From: Geodermatophilus ruber
Lineage (GTDB): Bacteria; Actinomycetota; Actinomycetes; Mycobacteriales; Geodermatophilaceae
Assembly (NCBI RefSeq): GCF_900114385.1
Contig: NZ_FOSW01000005.1
Span: 182,980 to 246,979, forward strand
Reading direction: 5' to 3'
DNA length: 64,000 bases
Shown here: piece by piece, positions 26,052 to 35,029 of the stretch
Position numbering within the stretch: position 1 is the stretch's first letter
How the letters are laid out: each line of letters opens with the position of its first letter
Notes under the pieces: generated by a model
What the model was told of the DNA's origin: nothing
Database searches by the model: none
What the model saw: the letters and a program-made list of their open reading frames with translations, nothing else
Program-made: the position numbers and the translations under genes

Positions 26052-27488
26052 ATGGAACAGTTCCCGGAACAGGCATCGACCAACTGGTTGATGTCGACGT
26101 TCATCTTCACGGTCGGCGCCGTCGCCGTGCTGCTCGTGGTCGTCGGCCTCGTCATGGTCGACATGGGCCTCGTCCGCCGCCGCAACGTCCTCGACACCAC
26201 GGTGCAGAAGATCGGCGCCGCGATGGTGGGCGGGCTGGGCACGCTGCTGATCGGCTACCCGATCTGGATGTGGCAGTTCAACTCGGCCTTCGGCGCGCCG
26301 CAGCCGCTCTGGCAGGCGGTGAAGGACTGGTGGATCGGCGGCACGTTCACCACCACCGCCTCGCGCTACATCGACCCGACGGTCCTGCCCGAGGCCGACG
26401 TCCTGCAGATCTTCCTCGTCTTCTTCGTGACCTTCACGATGGCGACCATGGCGCTGGTGCACACCGGCGTCGTCGAGCGGATCAAGCCGGTTCCGCTCTA
26501 CGCGATGTCCTTCGTGATGGGCGCGATCATCTCGCCGCTGGTGGGCTACCTGTGCTGGGGCTCGCTGTCTCCCCTGACGCTGCGGGGCACCCACGACTTC
26601 GACGGCATCTTCCCGCTGTACATCACCGCGGGCACGTTCGCGCTGGTGCTGGCCTGGCGGGTCGGCCCCCGGCTCGGCGTCTTCCGGCCGCACCCCAGCG
26701 GCATCAAGCCCGCCTCGCACAACGTCGCGTTCGTCGGCATCGGCGTGCTGCTGATCCTGTTCGCGCTGCCGTTCATCACCATCGGCAGCGGGTTCATCTT
26801 CGCCGACGTCGGCTTCTTCGGGATCTCGTTCACCGAGAGCGGCATCGGCCTGGTCATCATCAACCTGTTCTCGGGCATCCTCGGCGGTGCCGTGATGGGG
26901 CTGATCGTCGCCTACCGGCGGCGGGAGGCCTCGTGGGCGCTCATGGGCCCGATCGCCGGCGTGGTGATGGGCGGGACGCTCTTCGACATCAGCACCTCGT
27001 GGGTCTGCCTCCTGGTGGGTGCTCTCGGCCCGCTGGTCTCCCTGGGCACCGCGGCCCTGCTGCGCAAGGCCCGGATCGACGACCCCAAGGTCGTCCCGCT
27101 GGCCCTCGGTCCCGGCGTCGTCGGCGCACTCCTGTGCGGCTTCCTCGAGTGGGGGACCCGCACCGGTGGCTACCTCGGCCTGGAGGGTGAGTACGCCCCC
27201 GGGGTCGCCGAGATCACCCCGTGGTGGCAGCTGGCCGGCGTCGTCACCACGATGCTCGTCTCCGGGGTGCCCGCCCTGCTCATGTGCCTGGTCTTCGAGA
27301 AGCTCGGTGGCCTGCGCAGGACCGAGCAGGCCGAGATCATCGGCCTGGACGTCGACCAGTGGGGCGTGACCAACTTCGGCGACGACCTGGAGCCGGGACT
27401 CGGGCCGGTGCTCCCGCCGGAACCAGTCGCCGAGCCCATGGCGTCCGCGACCCGCACGCACTCCACCCCGAGCGGGCTGCCGGACTGA
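26052..27488 (+). CDS. Divergent Amt-family membrane transporter lacking the twin histidines
   Basis: The 478-residue protein has about 11 hydrophobic helices and the Amt layout: NVLDTTVQKIGAAMVGGLGT, then HDFDG, then ASHNVAFVGIGVLLI, and a C-terminal LGGLRRTEQAEIIGLDVDQWG like the cytosolic tail of ammonium transporters. By hand alignment to E. coli AmtB the pore His168 is Tyr190 and His318 is Leu352; the Asp160 equivalent is Asp182. Loss of both histidines argues against ordinary ammonium conduction. AGGAGG precedes ATG 26052. Placed beside a hydroxypyridine pathway, it may import the ring compound or move ammonium by another mode. Confidence 0.78.
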   Translation: MEQFPEQASTNWLMSTFIFTVGAVAVLLVVVGLVMVDMGLVRRRNVLDTTVQKIGAAMVGGLGTLLIGYPIWMWQFNSAFGAPQPLWQAVKDWWIGGTFTTTASRYIDPTVLPEADVLQIFLVFFVTFTMATMALVHTGVVERIKPVPLYAMSFVMGAIISPLVGYLCWGSLSPLTLRGTHDFDGIFPLYITAGTFALVLAWRVGPRLGVFRPHPSGIKPASHNVAFVGIGVLLILFALPFITIGSGFIFADVGFFGISFTESGIGLVIINLFSGILGGAVMGLIVAYRRREASWALMGPIAGVVMGGTLFDISTSWVCLLVGALGPLVSLGTAALLRKARIDDPKVVPLALGPGVVGALLCGFLEWGTRTGGYLGLEGEYAPGVAEITPWWQLAGVVTTMLVSGVPALLMCLVFEKLGGLRRTEQAEIIGLDVDQWGVTNFGDDLEPGLGPVLPPEPVAEPMASATRTHSTPSGLPD

Positions 27489-27630
27489 CCGCTTGACGCT
27501 CCGACCGCAGGGGCGGCCCGGGATCCCCGGGTCGCCCCTGCGGGTCCGGAGGCCTCCGTACCGCGGGGGACCCCGACGGGGACCGGCTGACGCCGTATCC
27601 TTCCCCCACACCTGCGAGGACGGAGTGCAC

Positions 27631-28320
27631 ATGGAGCCCTTGGGGCGGGGCGTCGTGTCCATGTCCCAGCGGACGAGCGAAGGCGTGGCGCGCATCTTGC
27701 GCACGGAGATCTTCTCGGGGCGCCTGAAGCCCGGCGAGCCCATGCCGGAACGTCTGCTGGCCGAGCAGCTCGGGGTGAGCCGCACCCCCGTCCGCGAGGC
27801 GTTGTTCACGCTGCAGAGCGAGGGGCTCGTCGAGCTGACGCCCAACCGCGGCGCGACCGTCCGGATGATCACCGCGCAGGACATCGTGCGCATCTACTCG
27901 CTGCGCGGAGTGCTGGAGTCCTACGCCGCCCGGGAGGCGGCGACCGCCCGGGAGCAGCACCACCTCGATGCACTCGAGGACGCGCACGCCCGGCTGGAGC
28001 GGATCGGCACACGGGGCAACGCCTCGGAGCAGGCGCTCGCCGACCTCGCGTTCCACATGCTGGTCAGCGAGGCGACCGGAAACCCGCTGCTGCAGACCAT
28101 CATGGGTCAGGTCTTGGCGTTCACGGTCAGCTACCGCTCGAACTACGCCTACCCGTCGGACCGTGCGACCACCGTCAACGAGCAGCACCGGGCCATCCTC
28201 GACGCGCTCCGTGACGCGGATGCCGGCCGCGCGGAGGAGCTCATGCGCGAGCACGTCGCCTCCTCCAGCCTCTACGCGCTGGAGCACTTCACGGACGTGG
28301 AGCGCGTCGAGCAAGCTTGA
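27631..28320 (+). CDS. GntR-family (FCD) transcriptional regulator
   Basis: The 229-residue protein has the GntR winged helix (RLLAEQLGVSRTPVREALFTL, read in two parts around residue 45-65) and a C-terminal FCD ligand domain (IVRIYSLRGVLESYAARE, FHMLVSEATGNPLL, EQHRAILDALRDAD) with the usual metal or carboxylate-binding histidines. An in-frame GTG-type start at 27493 is possible, but ATG 27631 has GGAG five bases upstream. It is the only regulator next to the island and probably represses it through the palindromes at 25646 and 25882. Confidence 0.88.
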   Translation: MEPLGRGVVSMSQRTSEGVARILRTEIFSGRLKPGEPMPERLLAEQLGVSRTPVREALFTLQSEGLVELTPNRGATVRMITAQDIVRIYSLRGVLESYAAREAATAREQHHLDALEDAHARLERIGTRGNASEQALADLAFHMLVSEATGNPLLQTIMGQVLAFTVSYRSNYAYPSDRATTVNEQHRAILDALRDADAGRAEELMREHVASSSLYALEHFTDVERVEQA

Positions 28321-28622
28321 GGCGACCGTCGTCGTGCATCTTCGGCGAAGCGCGAGTCCGATCGTCCGCTTCGTCGACCCATGCCCTGGTCGTGGCGCCT
28401 ACCTTGCCGATCAGCCAGGCGGCAAGCACGACGCCGCGGTTCATGCGGCATCCACCCGATCCAAGGCCGCGCGGGCTCTGGCAACCACGGGCGCCGGCTC
28501 GCGCCAGGTCTGATGGGGGCTCCCATCCGCCGTAAGGACGAGAGTCATGGCGCCGCCGCGAATCGCCGGACCATGAACGGTGTCGCGGCACACCATGTGA
28601 ACGGTGTCCCGTGACATCGCAG
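28321..28622. other. Gene-free stretch with a short direct repeat
   Basis: About 300 bases between the regulator and tRNA-Gly contain no recognisable gene. The 11-mer TGAACGGTGTC occurs at 28574-28584 and again at 28598-28608, the second copy followed by a GTGACATC block. This could be a remnant of an insertion-sequence end next to the tRNA, but no transposase is seen. Confidence 0.35.
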
Positions 28623-28625
28623 TGG

Positions 28626-28696
28626 AGCGGGTGACCGGGATCGAACCGGCATGGCCAGCTTGGAAGGCTGGGGCTCTGCCATTGAGCTACACCCGC
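28626..28696 (-). tRNA. tRNA-Gly (anticodon TCC)
   Basis: The minus strand folds as a 71-base cloverleaf including the discriminator: acceptor GCGGGTG with CACCCGC, D stem GCTC/GAGC, anticodon stem CCAGC/GCTGG with loop CTTCCAA, and T loop TTCGATC. The CCA end is encoded (28623-28625). Confidence 0.95.
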
Positions 28697-28936
28697 GGAA
28701 CTGTGCGAGACGACGTGCGGAAGTGCCCGTCCCCTCGCTGCGAGCAACCGCGAACCTCGATCCACGGAGCCACAGTCCGGGTCGAGGGTAGCGCCTGCCT
28801 GCACGCGGCCGCCCGAGAGGCGCGCAGAACGGCCCCGAGGGGAGTCGCGGGCCCACGTGGTGGGACGGAAGGCGTCGACGGCGGACCGAGCGGGTAGCCG
28901 TGCGGTCGTCCCGCACCGAACCGGAAGGAGCGCGCC

Positions 28937-29140
28937 ATGGACCTCGGAGGCCTCGCGGACAAGGCGAAGCAGGCGCTCGACAGCGAGCAGGGCGAGCAGC
29001 GCAGCGACCAGGCGCTGGACAAGGCCGCGCAGTTCGCCGACGAGAAGACCGGCGGTACGCACGGCCAGCACATCGACAAGGGGCGAGATCTCGCCGACGA
29101 GCGCGTCGGCCGGCAGGAGGACGGGCCGTCCGGCTCCTGA
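28937..29140 (+). CDS. Small MT0933/Rv0909-type antitoxin-like protein
   Basis: The 67-residue hydrophilic protein (MDLGGLADKAKQAL, then ADEKTGGTHGQHIDKGRDLA) fits the MT0933_antitox family of actinobacteria, whose Mycobacterium member is named as an antitoxin. GGAAGGAG precedes ATG 28937. No toxin gene is adjacent; both neighbours are tRNA genes. The family is often found alone, so an antitoxin role here is doubtful. Confidence 0.75.
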   Translation: MDLGGLADKAKQALDSEQGEQRSDQALDKAAQFADEKTGGTHGQHIDKGRDLADERVGRQEDGPSGS

Positions 29141-29227
29141 GCTCACCGGAAGGCGGCGGGCGGGGCCCGCGTGGCCCGGCCCGCCGCCCCCCGGACCGCG
29201 GTGGGCGGTAGCACGCCGGTCTGCACC

Positions 29228-29233
29228 TAGACT
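29228..29233 (+). promoter_or_regulatory. -10 element of tRNA-Pro
   Basis: TAGACT lies 10 bases before the tRNA 5' end, the expected spacing for a promoter of this gene; no clear -35 is seen. Confidence 0.45.
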
Positions 29234-29243
29234 CGTGCCGCCA

Positions 29244-29317
29244 CGGGGTGTGGCGCAGCTTGGTAGCGCACCCGCTTTGGGAGCGGGGGGCCGTGGGTTC
29301 AAATCCCGCCACCCCGA
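29244..29317 (+). tRNA. tRNA-Pro (anticodon TGG)
   Basis: A 74-base cloverleaf: acceptor CGGGGTG with CACCCCG, anticodon stem CCCGC/GCGGG with loop TTTGGGA, T loop TTCAAAT, discriminator A. The CCA end is not encoded (ACCG follows). Confidence 0.95.
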
Positions 29318-29369
29318 CCGAGGGCGCCGGGATCCATGCCCGCCGCACCGGCCGTTCTCGCGACGTCTC

Positions 29370-29375
29370 TAGACT
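29370..29375 (+). promoter_or_regulatory. -10-like element upstream of tig
   Basis: TAGACT lies about 75 bases before the trigger factor start and matches the TANNNT elements seen elsewhere in the window. Confidence 0.4.
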
Positions 29376-29448
29376 CGGGGGTCGACCCGGCGTCGTCCGT
29401 CTGCCCGGCGCCCATCCCGCCGTCTTTCGATCGAGGAGCACTGCCGCT

Positions 29449-30909
29449 GTGAAGAGCACCATCGAGGAACTGGGCCCCACACGGGTCCGGATGGCGATCG
29501 AGGTGCCGTGGGGGGACCTGGACCACGCCTTCGGTGAGGTCTACAAGGAGCTCGGCCGCCAGGTGCGCGTGCCCGGCTTCCGCCCCGGCAAGGTGCCCAA
29601 CCGGGTGATCGACACGCGCATCGGCCGGCCGGTCGTGCTCGAGCAGGTCGTCCAGCACGCCATTCCGGAGGTCTACTCCGAGGTCGTCCGGGAGAACCAG
29701 GTCCGCGTGCTGGGCCAGCCCGACATCGAGGTGACCCGGCTCGACGACAACGACACCCTCGCCTTCACCGCCGAGGTCGACGTCGCCCCCAAGGTCGAGC
29801 TGCCGTCGCTGGACGACCTTGCCGTCACCGTCGACGACGTCGAGGTGACCGACGAGGAGATCGACAGTCAGGTCTCGGTCATGCGGGAGCGCTTCGCCAT
29901 GCTCACCGCCGTCGACCGGGCCGTCGAGGATGGCGACTTCGTCTCCATCGACCTCGAGGCCACGCTCAACGGCGAGGTGCTGGAGGACGGCTCCACCAGC
30001 GGCATGTCCTACGAGGTCGGCTCCGGCAACCTCATGGAGGGTCTCGACGAGGCCGTCCGCGGGCTCTCGGCCGACGAGTCCCGCGCCTTCCAGACCCCGC
30101 TGCTCAACGGCCCGAACGCCGGCGAGACGGCCGACGTCACCGTCACCGTCCGCTCGGTGAAGACCAAGGAGCTGCCCGAGCTCGACGACGAGTTCGCCTC
30201 CACTGCCAGCGAGTTCGACACGCTCGAGGAGCTGCGCGAGGACGTCCGCACCCGGCTGGCCCGCACCAAGGCGCTGCAGCAGGGCGCGCAGGCCCGCGAC
30301 CGGCTCGTCGAGCACCTCCTCGCGACCGTCGAGGTGCCGATCCCCGAGAACCTGGTCGAGCGCGAGATCGAGTGGCGCAACCGGGCCCTGGAGAACGAGC
30401 TGCAGCAGGCCGGCATGGACTGGGACAGCTTCCTGTCGATGTCCGGTGTCGAGAACCGCGAGGCCTACGACGTCGACCAGCGCAAGAACATCGAGGAGGC
30501 GGTCCGCAGCCAGTTCATCCTGGACGCGATCGCCGACGCCCGGGAGATCACCGTCGACAACGAGGACCTCTCGGCGCAGATCATGGCCCAGGCCTCGCGC
30601 AGCCGGATGAGCCCGGAGCAGTACGCCCAGCAGCTGCAGCAGGGCGGCAACATCGCCGAGTTCGTCGCCGACGTCCGCCGCACCAAGGCCCTGGCCCAGC
30701 TGCTGGAGCAGACGACGATCACTGACGCGTCGGGCAACACCGTCGACCTCGAGGCGCTGCGCCCGAGGACGGTGCAGGCCCCCGCCGACAGCCAGGCCGA
30801 GACCCCGGCCGACAGCGACACCCCGGCCGAGACCGAGCCGGCCACCGAGGAGAACGCCGGCGCCGAGGACACGGCGGCCGAGCAGCCCGAGGACGCCGCG
30901 AAGAGCTGA
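29449..30909 (+). CDS. tig: Trigger factor, ribosome-associated chaperone
   Basis: The 486-residue protein has the ribosome-binding domain with the signature [12 protein letters not shown], an FKBP-type peptidyl-prolyl isomerase domain ([13 protein letters not shown] ... [17 protein letters not shown]), and the helical C-terminal chaperone domain. The last 50 residues are an Ala/Glu/Pro/Asp-rich acidic tail, common in actinobacteria. GTG 29449 follows GAGGAG; the frame extends upstream into tRNA-Pro and is not coding there. Upstream of clpP1-clpP2-clpX, the usual order. Confidence 0.97.
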   Translation: MKSTIEELGPTRVRMAIEVPWGDLDHAFGEVYKELGRQVRVPGFRPGKVPNRVIDTRIGRPVVLEQVVQHAIPEVYSEVVRENQVRVLGQPDIEVTRLDDNDTLAFTAEVDVAPKVELPSLDDLAVTVDDVEVTDEEIDSQVSVMRERFAMLTAVDRAVEDGDFVSIDLEATLNGEVLEDGSTSGMSYEVGSGNLMEGLDEAVRGLSADESRAFQTPLLNGPNAGETADVTVTVRSVKTKELPELDDEFASTASEFDTLEELREDVRTRLARTKALQQGAQARDRLVEHLLATVEVPIPENLVEREIEWRNRALENELQQAGMDWDSFLSMSGVENREAYDVDQRKNIEEAVRSQFILDAIADAREITVDNEDLSAQIMAQASRSRMSPEQYAQQLQQGGNIAEFVADVRRTKALAQLLEQTTITDASGNTVDLEALRPRTVQAPADSQAETPADSDTPAETEPATEENAGAEDTAAEQPEDAAKS

Positions 30910-30929
30910 CCCGCGCAGCCAGGCACGCC

Positions 30930-30973
30930 GACGACGCCGCCCCACCCCGCGATCCGGGGCGGGGCGGCGTCGT
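30930..30973 (+). terminator. tig terminator hairpin
   Basis: A long GC-rich inverted repeat (about 19-base arms, one bulge, built on GACGACGCCGCCCC) begins 20 bases after the tig stop. Confidence 0.7.
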
Positions 30974-31154
30974 CGTCCTCGGGGTTCTTCCAGCGCGGAC
31001 CGCTGCGCCCACGGCGAACAGTGCCCGCGCCGGGACTGCCACCCCGCACCTGCGCGTTAGGGTCGACGCAGACCCAGGCGCACACCGGGTACACCCGGTC
31101 CGCACCATCCACCGAGACCGACTGCACAACAGTTCTACGGAGGTCACCACACCC

Positions 31155-31790
31155 GTGAGCACCGACCCGATCCCGGCGGGCGCGCCGCTGCTGCGTGCCG
31201 CCGCCGGGGGGATGAACCTCAACGACTCGGTCTACGAGCGCCTGCTCCGCGAGCGCATCATCTTCCTGGGCAGCCAGGTCGACGACGTGATCGCCAACCA
31301 GCTTGCCGCCCAGATGCTGCTGCTGTCGGCTGAGGACCCCAAGCGCGACATCCACCTCTACATCAACTCGCCCGGTGGCTCGGTCACGGCCGGTATGGCG
31401 ATCTACGACACCATGCAGTTCATCGACTGCGACGTCGCCACCTACGGCATGGGCCTGGCCGCCTCGATGGGCCAGTTCCTGCTGACCGCCGGCACCAAGG
31501 GCAAGCGCTACGCCCTGCCGCACGCGCGGATCATGATGCACCAGCCCTCGGCCGGCGTCGGGGGCACCGCGTCGGACATCGCGATCCAGGCCGACCTGTT
31601 CCGCCGCACCAAGCGGGAGCTCAACGAGCTGCAGTCCAAGCACACCGGTCAGCCGGTCGAGCAGATCGAGAAGGACTCCGACCGGGACCGCTGGTTCACC
31701 GCGCAGGAGGCCCTCGAGTACGGCTTCGTCGACCACGTCGTCAGCCGCGCTGCGATGACCGACAGCGCCAACCCGGTCAGCGACAACTGA
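31155..31790 (+). CDS. clpP1: ATP-dependent Clp protease proteolytic subunit 1
   Basis: The 211-residue serine protease has catalytic Ser in GLAASMGQF, His in MMHQPSAG, and Asp in the C-terminal handle. Actinobacteria have two ClpP proteins that form a mixed ClpP1P2 tetradecamer with ClpX or ClpC; this is the first of the pair. GTG 31155 follows a GGAGG site. A 17-base gap separates it from clpP2, so they form an operon. Confidence 0.95.
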   Translation: MSTDPIPAGAPLLRAAAGGMNLNDSVYERLLRERIIFLGSQVDDVIANQLAAQMLLLSAEDPKRDIHLYINSPGGSVTAGMAIYDTMQFIDCDVATYGMGLAASMGQFLLTAGTKGKRYALPHARIMMHQPSAGVGGTASDIAIQADLFRRTKRELNELQSKHTGQPVEQIEKDSDRDRWFTAQEALEYGFVDHVVSRAAMTDSANPVSDN

Positions 31791-31807
31791 GGTCCGGAGG
31801 GACAGAC

Positions 31808-32437
31808 ATGAGCAACTTCCAGATGCCCTCCAGCCGGTACATCCTGCCCTCCTTCGTGGAGCGCACGAGCTACGGCATGAAGGAGTCCAACCCGTACAAC
31901 AAGCTCTTCGAGGAGCGCATCATCTTCCTCGGGGTGCAGATCGACGACGCGTCGGCCAACGACGTGATGGCCCAGCTGATCACGCTGGAGTCGGCTGACC
32001 CGGACCGTGACATCACGATCTACATCAACTCGCCCGGTGGCTCCTTCACCTCGCTGATGGCGATCTACGACACGATGATGTTCGTCCGGCCGGACATCCA
32101 GACCGTCTGCATGGGCCAGGCCGCCTCGGCCGCCGCGGTCCTGCTCGCGGCCGGGACGCCGGGCAAGCGCCTCGCCCTCCCGTACTCCCGCGTGCTCATC
32201 CACCAGCCCTCGGGTGAGTCCGGCGGCCAGGTCTCCGACCTGGAGATCCACGCCGCGGAGATCCAGCGGGTGCGCAGCCAGATGGAGGAGATCCTGGCCC
32301 GGCACACGGGGCAGTCCATCGACCAGGTCCGCCTCGACATCGAGCGGGACAAGATCCTCACGGCCGACGAGGCGAAGTCCTACGGCATCGTCGACCAGGT
32401 CATCCAGAGCCGGAAGCTCAACGCCCTCCCGGCCTGA
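31808..32437 (+). CDS. clpP2: ATP-dependent Clp protease proteolytic subunit 2
   Basis: The 209-residue protein has catalytic Ser in GQAASAAAV and His in LIHQPSGE, with the INSPGGS loop shared with ClpP1. The N-terminus is longer than in E. coli ClpP and would be processed. GGAGGG precedes ATG 31808. It works with ClpP1 as the essential mixed protease. Confidence 0.95.
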   Translation: MSNFQMPSSRYILPSFVERTSYGMKESNPYNKLFEERIIFLGVQIDDASANDVMAQLITLESADPDRDITIYINSPGGSFTSLMAIYDTMMFVRPDIQTVCMGQAASAAAVLLAAGTPGKRLALPYSRVLIHQPSGESGGQVSDLEIHAAEIQRVRSQMEEILARHTGQSIDQVRLDIERDKILTADEAKSYGIVDQVIQSRKLNALPA

Positions 32438-32449
32438 TCGGCCAGATCG

Positions 32450-32490
32450 GTACGGGTCGAGGTCGCGCGTGTCGCGGACTCGACCCGTAC
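32450..32490 (+). terminator. Hairpin after clpP2
   Basis: A perfect 12-base inverted repeat (32450-32461 with 32479-32490) lies 13 bases after the clpP2 stop; the 17-base loop can pair further. It separates clpP2 from clpX, which has its own 233-base leader. Confidence 0.6.
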
Positions 32491-32723
32491 GGTCGGGGGA
32501 CGCGGGACGCATGAGGTCGGCACCGGCCCGGCGGGGTGAGTCATTGCCCCTCGACGTCGGTGCCGTTGGGTACCGTCGGCGAGCGCCCGATCCCCGGCCG
32601 GCAGCGCCGGGAGGAGAGCCTCGCGGAGCACGTCGACAGGCGAGGCCGGACATGGGACATCGGCAGAGTTCACACGCAGGTACCTGAGACCAGGGCCTGA
32701 TTCCCCGAGGTGGAGGTCAGCAG

Positions 32724-33995
32724 GTGGCACGAATCGGTGAGAGCGGTGACCTGCTCAAGTGCTCGTTCTGCGGCAAGAGCCAGAAGCAGGTCAAGAAGCT
32801 CATCGCGGGCCCCGGGGTCTACATCTGCGACGAGTGCATCGACCTCTGCAACGAGATCATCGAGGAGGAGCTGTCGGAGTCGTCGGACCTGAAGTTCGAC
32901 GAGCTGCCGAAGCCCAAGGAGATCCACGACTTTCTCGAGCAGTACGTCATCGGCCAGGACAAGGCCAAGCGCACCCTTTCCGTCGCGGTCTACAACCACT
33001 ACAAGCGGGTCCAGGCCGGGAACGCGGGCGGCCGTGACGACTCCGTCGAGCTGGCCAAGTCCAACATCCTGCTGATGGGCCCCACCGGGTGCGGCAAGAC
33101 CCACCTGGCGCAGACGCTGGCCCGGATGCTCAACGTCCCGTTCGCCATCGCCGACGCGACCGCGCTGACCGAGGCCGGCTACGTCGGTGAGGACGTCGAG
33201 AACATCCTGCTCAAGCTGATCCAGGCCGCCGACTACGACGTCAAGCGGGCTGAGACCGGCATCATCTACATCGACGAGGTCGACAAGATCGCCCGCAAGA
33301 GCGAGAACCCGTCGATCACCCGCGACGTCTCCGGCGAGGGCGTGCAGCAGGCGCTGCTGAAGATCCTCGAGGGGACGACCGCCTCGGTGCCCCCGCAGGG
33401 CGGCCGCAAGCACCCCCACCAGGAGTTCATCCAGATCGACACGACCAACGTGCTGTTCATCGTGGGCGGCGCCTTCGCCGGGCTCGAGAAGATCATCGAG
33501 CAGCGGGCGGGCAAGCAGGGGATCGGTTTCGCTTCGGAGATCCGCAGCAAGCAGGAGATCGACGAGGCCAACGCCTTCGCCGAGGTCATGCCCGAGGATC
33601 TGCTGAAGTTCGGGATGATCCCCGAGTTCATCGGCCGGCTCCCGGTGATCACCAGCGTGCAGAAGCTGGACCGCGAGGCGCTGATCAACATCCTCACCGA
33701 GCCGAAGAACGCCCTGGTGCGCCAGTACCGGCGGCTGTTCGAGCTCGACGGGGTCGACCTGGAGTTCACCGAGGACGCCCTCGAGTCGATCGCCGACCAG
33801 GCCATCCTCCGCGGCACCGGCGCCCGCGGCCTGCGCGCGATCATGGAGGAGGTCCTCCAGTCGGTGATGTACGACGTCCCCAGCCGGGACGACGTGGCCT
33901 CCGTGGTGATCACCAAGGAGGTCGTGCTCGAGCACGTGAACCCGACGATCGTGCCGCGCAAGGCGACCCGCACCCCCCGGGAGAAGTCCGCCTGA
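32724..33995 (+). CDS. clpX: ClpX, AAA+ unfoldase subunit of Clp protease
   Basis: The 423-residue protein starts with the C4 zinc-binding domain (CSFCGKSQ ... CDEC), followed by the AAA+ module: Walker [10 protein letters not shown], Walker [10 protein letters not shown], and the pore loop in GYVGEDVEN. The IGF loop for ClpP docking is present (QGIGF). GTG 32724 follows GGAGG. It recognises and unfolds tagged proteins for ClpP1P2. Confidence 0.97.
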   Translation: MARIGESGDLLKCSFCGKSQKQVKKLIAGPGVYICDECIDLCNEIIEEELSESSDLKFDELPKPKEIHDFLEQYVIGQDKAKRTLSVAVYNHYKRVQAGNAGGRDDSVELAKSNILLMGPTGCGKTHLAQTLARMLNVPFAIADATALTEAGYVGEDVENILLKLIQAADYDVKRAETGIIYIDEVDKIARKSENPSITRDVSGEGVQQALLKILEGTTASVPPQGGRKHPHQEFIQIDTTNVLFIVGGAFAGLEKIIEQRAGKQGIGFASEIRSKQEIDEANAFAEVMPEDLLKFGMIPEFIGRLPVITSVQKLDREALINILTEPKNALVRQYRRLFELDGVDLEFTEDALESIADQAILRGTGARGLRAIMEEVLQSVMYDVPSRDDVASVVITKEVVLEHVNPTIVPRKATRTPREKSA

Positions 33996-34010
33996 CCTCC
34001 TGACCGCCGC

Positions 34011-34044
34011 GACGGCCCGCTCCCGGATCCGGGAGCGGGCCGTC
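34011..34044 (+). terminator. clpX terminator, perfect 34-bp palindrome
   Basis: 16-base arms (34011-34026 and 34029-34044) around AT, 15 bases after the clpX stop. Confidence 0.8.
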
Positions 34045-34225
34045 GTGCGTTCCGGGCCCGGCCGGACCACCCCGCAGGTGGCAGGCGGGTCCAGTGTGAA
34101 TTCGGCTCCAGAACGTCTGCCGTCGGCAGCCCGAGCCGCAGCGGTTCGCCCCTTGCTGCGACCTACTGTGCCCCGGACCCCGGGCACCGCGCCCGGCCGA
34201 TCGTGGAGCTGAAGGAGCGCACCAG

Positions 34226-34984
34226 ATGACGCAGCCGTACCCGCCGCAGCAGGCCGGCCCCGGCGGGGTGGACCGCGACGCGACCCAGCAGATCCCCGCC
34301 TCGCAGTACGGCCCTCCGGAGTACGGGCTCCCGCAGTACGGAGCGCCGGCTCCCGAGCCGAAGCAGCGCAACCTGCTGCCGTGGCTGGTCGCCACCGGCG
34401 TGGCACTGCTCGTCGCGGTGGGCGTGCTGCTCTTCCTGCTGCTCCGGGGCGACGACGAGGGCAGCACGACGGACACCGCCGCACAGAGCGCCGCGCCGAG
34501 CAGCGCGCCGAGCGACGAGGGCCTCGGGGACGTCGACGGTGATGCGGTGGTCCCCCCGGAGGCGGCCGACGAGGGGCTCGGGGACGTCGACGGCGACGCG
34601 GTCGTGCCACCGCCCGCCGACGAGGGCGTGGAGCTTCCGGGCCACGTGATCGTGGAGGACGGTTCGGTCATCCCGGGCTCGCTGGACCGGGGCGCCGCCT
34701 TCATGGACGAGGTCGTGCTCGGCGACTACCGGAGTGCGCTGGGCCATGGCGGAGCGGACTTCCAGGCCTACTACGGCGACGACGCCGACCTGCTGCGCGA
34801 GGAGATCGCAACCGGTGCCGGTGCCCCTCCGGTCAACTACTCCATCGACGGGGTCGGGTTTCTCGCCGAGGCCGACGCCGACGTCCTGGCGCTGACCGTT
34901 GAGCTGCCCGACGGCACGTACGGCCAGCTCGCCGTCTTCGTCGGCGAGGAGAACGGCCGGGCGGTCGTCGTCGGCTTCCAGTGA
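34226..34984 (+). CDS. Membrane-anchored hypothetical protein with internal repeat
   Basis: The 252-residue protein has a Pro/Gln/Tyr-rich cytosolic N-terminus (1-46), one transmembrane helix (about 50-72), an acidic low-complexity stretch with a 15-residue unit, DEGLGDVDGDAVVPP, present twice (DNA copies at 34514 and 34568, 54 bases apart), and an extracytoplasmic C-terminal domain of about 100 residues with an NTF2- or DUF4878-like look. No catalytic motif is seen. GGAG precedes ATG 34226. Function unknown. Confidence 0.75.
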   Translation: MTQPYPPQQAGPGGVDRDATQQIPASQYGPPEYGLPQYGAPAPEPKQRNLLPWLVATGVALLVAVGVLLFLLLRGDDEGSTTDTAAQSAAPSSAPSDEGLGDVDGDAVVPPEAADEGLGDVDGDAVVPPPADEGVELPGHVIVEDGSVIPGSLDRGAAFMDEVVLGDYRSALGHGGADFQAYYGDDADLLREEIATGAGAPPVNYSIDGVGFLAEADADVLALTVELPDGTYGQLAVFVGEENGRAVVVGFQ

Positions 34985-34990
34985 TCGGCC

Positions 34991-35024
34991 GCGGGCGCCG
35001 CCGCTATCCGGCGGCGGCGCCCGC
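34991..35024. terminator. Bidirectional terminator between convergent genes
   Basis: A perfect 13-base inverted repeat (34991-35003 with 35012-35024) and 8-base loop lie between the stops of the hypothetical gene and valS. Confidence 0.75.
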
Positions 35025-35029
35025 GCCGC

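Noticed and set aside
29248-29448. N-terminal extension of trigger factor
   Set aside because: The extension reads through tRNA-Pro; GTG 29449 has a good ribosome site and the family N-terminus.
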